A stretch of DNA of 5,089 bases, taken from the NCBI GenBank assembly GCA_023445705.1, contig JAEXKM010000411.1, positions 1-5,089 on the forward strand, written 5' to 3'. Source of the stretch: Pseudomonadota bacterium. Lineage in GTDB: Bacteria > Pseudomonadota > Alphaproteobacteria > Caulobacterales > Caulobacteraceae. Position 1 is the first letter of the stretch, and every line of letters starts with the position of its first letter. Below, in pieces: positions 4,194 through 5,089 of the stretch. The translations under genes and the position numbers were made by a program. Below the pieces are notes generated by a model, which made no database searches, was not told the origin of the DNA, and saw nothing but the letters and a program-made list of their open reading frames with translations.

Positions 4194-5089
4194 CCGCCGA
4201 CCGGCCCGGCCTCGTGAACATGCTTGCCTGCTGCGGCGCTCGCGCCTCCGAGGGCGGCGCTCATGGCTTCGACCAGCAACGCAAATTCCAGCGGCTTGGC
4301 CACGCAGCCGCTCATCCCTGCAGCGACGTACTCCTCGATCTGATGAGACATCGCGTTTGCTGTGAGGGCGATCACCGGTGTGGGCGGGCGCCCAGCGCGG
4401 GCTTCTTCGGCCCGGATGAGTGCGACAGCTTCCAACCCGTCCATCACCGGCATTTGGATATCCATGAGGACAAGGTCCCAATCGGCCTGCCGCCAGGCCT
4501 CCACCGCGGCCCGCCCGTCGCCCGCGATGATCGGCTTGATCCCCAGCGGCTCCAACATCAGCCGGATCACCTCCTGGTTCACGGGGTGATCTTCGGCGAC
4601 CAGTACCCGCAGGCTTTCAAAGTCGACCACCGTCGAACTGGGTGGCGCCGGCTCCTCCAACGGATCGGCCTCAAACGGGAGCGGCAGCCACAGTCGAAAG
4701 GTGCTGCCAATGCCAAGAACACTTGTCGCCCAGATACGCCCTCCCATCAGCATGGCGAGTTCCCGACTTATGGCGAGGCCAAGGCCCGTCCCGCCGAACT
4801 CCCGGGCCGTACTGGCGCTGGCCTGTTCATAGGAGTCGAAGATGCTTTCCAACCGATCGGCTGGGATGCCGATCCCGCTGTCGGAGACGGCGAGCTCCAC
4901 CCCGCCGTCCAACACCCGCGCGGTAAGCCGAATTTCGCCGGCCTTCGTAAACTTCACCGCATTGGACAGTAGGTTGGTGAGGATCTGGCGGGTCCGAGTT
5001 TCGTCGCCAAGCCAACGGCCCGCGATGGCCGCGTCAAGATCTGCGCATACGCCCACGCCCGGGCCAGCCGCTGCGTCAAAGGCCAGCGC
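4190..5089 (-). CDS. Hybrid sensor histidine kinase, C-terminal part (ATPase plus receiver), cut by window edge
   Basis: The last 299 residues of a hybrid histidine kinase; the reading frame runs open through 5089, so sensor, histidine-phosphorylation helix and true start lie outside. GTG 5056 is merely internal. The ATP-binding domain has the N box (GDETRTRQILTNLLSNAVKF, residues 28-47 of the visible part), the G1 box DSGIGIP (70-76), the F box around Phe84 to Gln89 and the G2 box GTGLGLAIS (101-108). A linker of about 20 residues leads to a complete receiver domain: Glu166/Asp167, phosphoacceptor Asp210 in LMDIQMPVMDG, Thr243 and Lys265. All catalytic residues are intact, so kinase activity and internal phosphotransfer are expected. 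No Hpt domain follows: the chain ends about 30 residues after the receiver Lys. It converges on the second tetR with a four-base overlap. Nothing ties it functionally to the P450 or OYE genes. Stimulus and output unknown. Confidence 0.95.
   Translation of the reverse strand, partial: ALAFDAAAGPGVGVCADLDAAIAGRWLGDETRTRQILTNLLSNAVKFTKAGEIRLTARVLDGGVELAVSDSGIGIPADRLESIFDSYEQASASTAREFGGTGLGLAISRELAMLMGGRIWATSVLGIGSTFRLWLPLPFEADPLEEPAPPSSTVVDFESLRVLVAEDHPVNQEVIRLMLEPLGIKPIIAGDGRAAVEAWRQADWDLVLMDIQMPVMDGLEAVALIRAEEARAGRPPTPVIALTANAMSHQIEEYVAAGMSGCVAKPLEFALLVEAMSAALGGASAAAGKHVHEAGPVGG

Noticed and set aside
3438..4481. Long open frame on the minus strand across the second tetR
   Set aside because: It is antisense to the clear TetR gene and part of the kinase, is very rich in arginine and glycine, and shows no domain; it is a GC-driven shadow frame.
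4190..5056. A complete short kinase starting at GTG 5056
   Set aside because: The frame is open to the window edge and the ATP-binding domain is already under way, so the start must lie upstream, outside the window.

Overview
The window reads like high-GC (above 60% by eye) Gram-negative chromosome, most likely alphaproteobacterial (Sphingomonadales or Caulobacterales type). This rests on the CYP153-class P450, the classical ene-reductase, GC-rich third codon positions and the style of the hybrid histidine kinase. No mobile element, tRNA, rRNA or CRISPR array is visible. Species cannot be read from the sequence.

Layout, left to right: (1) a TetR-family repressor on the minus strand (3-605). 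(2) A 228-bp divergent spacer with a short palindrome, a weak promoter match and a possible 27-codon leader ORF. (3) An Old Yellow Enzyme (OYE) family flavin oxidoreductase on the plus strand (834-1940). (4) A 114-bp convergent spacer with three stem-loops. (5) A CYP153-like cytochrome P450 on the minus strand (2055-3341). (6) A 216-bp divergent spacer with a strong dyad that contains -35-like hexamers on both strands, plus two possible small ORFs. (7) A second, unrelated TetR-family regulator on the plus strand (3558-4193). (8) The C-terminal half of a hybrid sensor histidine kinase on the minus strand (4190 to beyond 5089), whose stop codon overlaps that of the second regulator in one CTAG palindrome.

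The core is therefore two regulator-enzyme pairs facing each other: tetR/OYE and CYP153/tetR. In each pair the regulator diverges from the enzyme, the usual arrangement for local repression from a shared intergenic operator. The OYE pair recalls NemR/NemA control of an electrophile-reducing flavoenzyme. The CYP153 pair suggests inducible terminal oxidation of an alkane, terpene or similar hydrophobic substrate. The P450's ferredoxin and ferredoxin reductase are not in the window. The histidine kinase fragment looks unrelated to the pairs and meets them only tail to tail.

I see no clearly new multi-gene system. The best leads are the dyad at 3430-3459, the short ORFs placed just before three of the gene starts, and a P450 that departs from textbook CYP153 in its B-C region.
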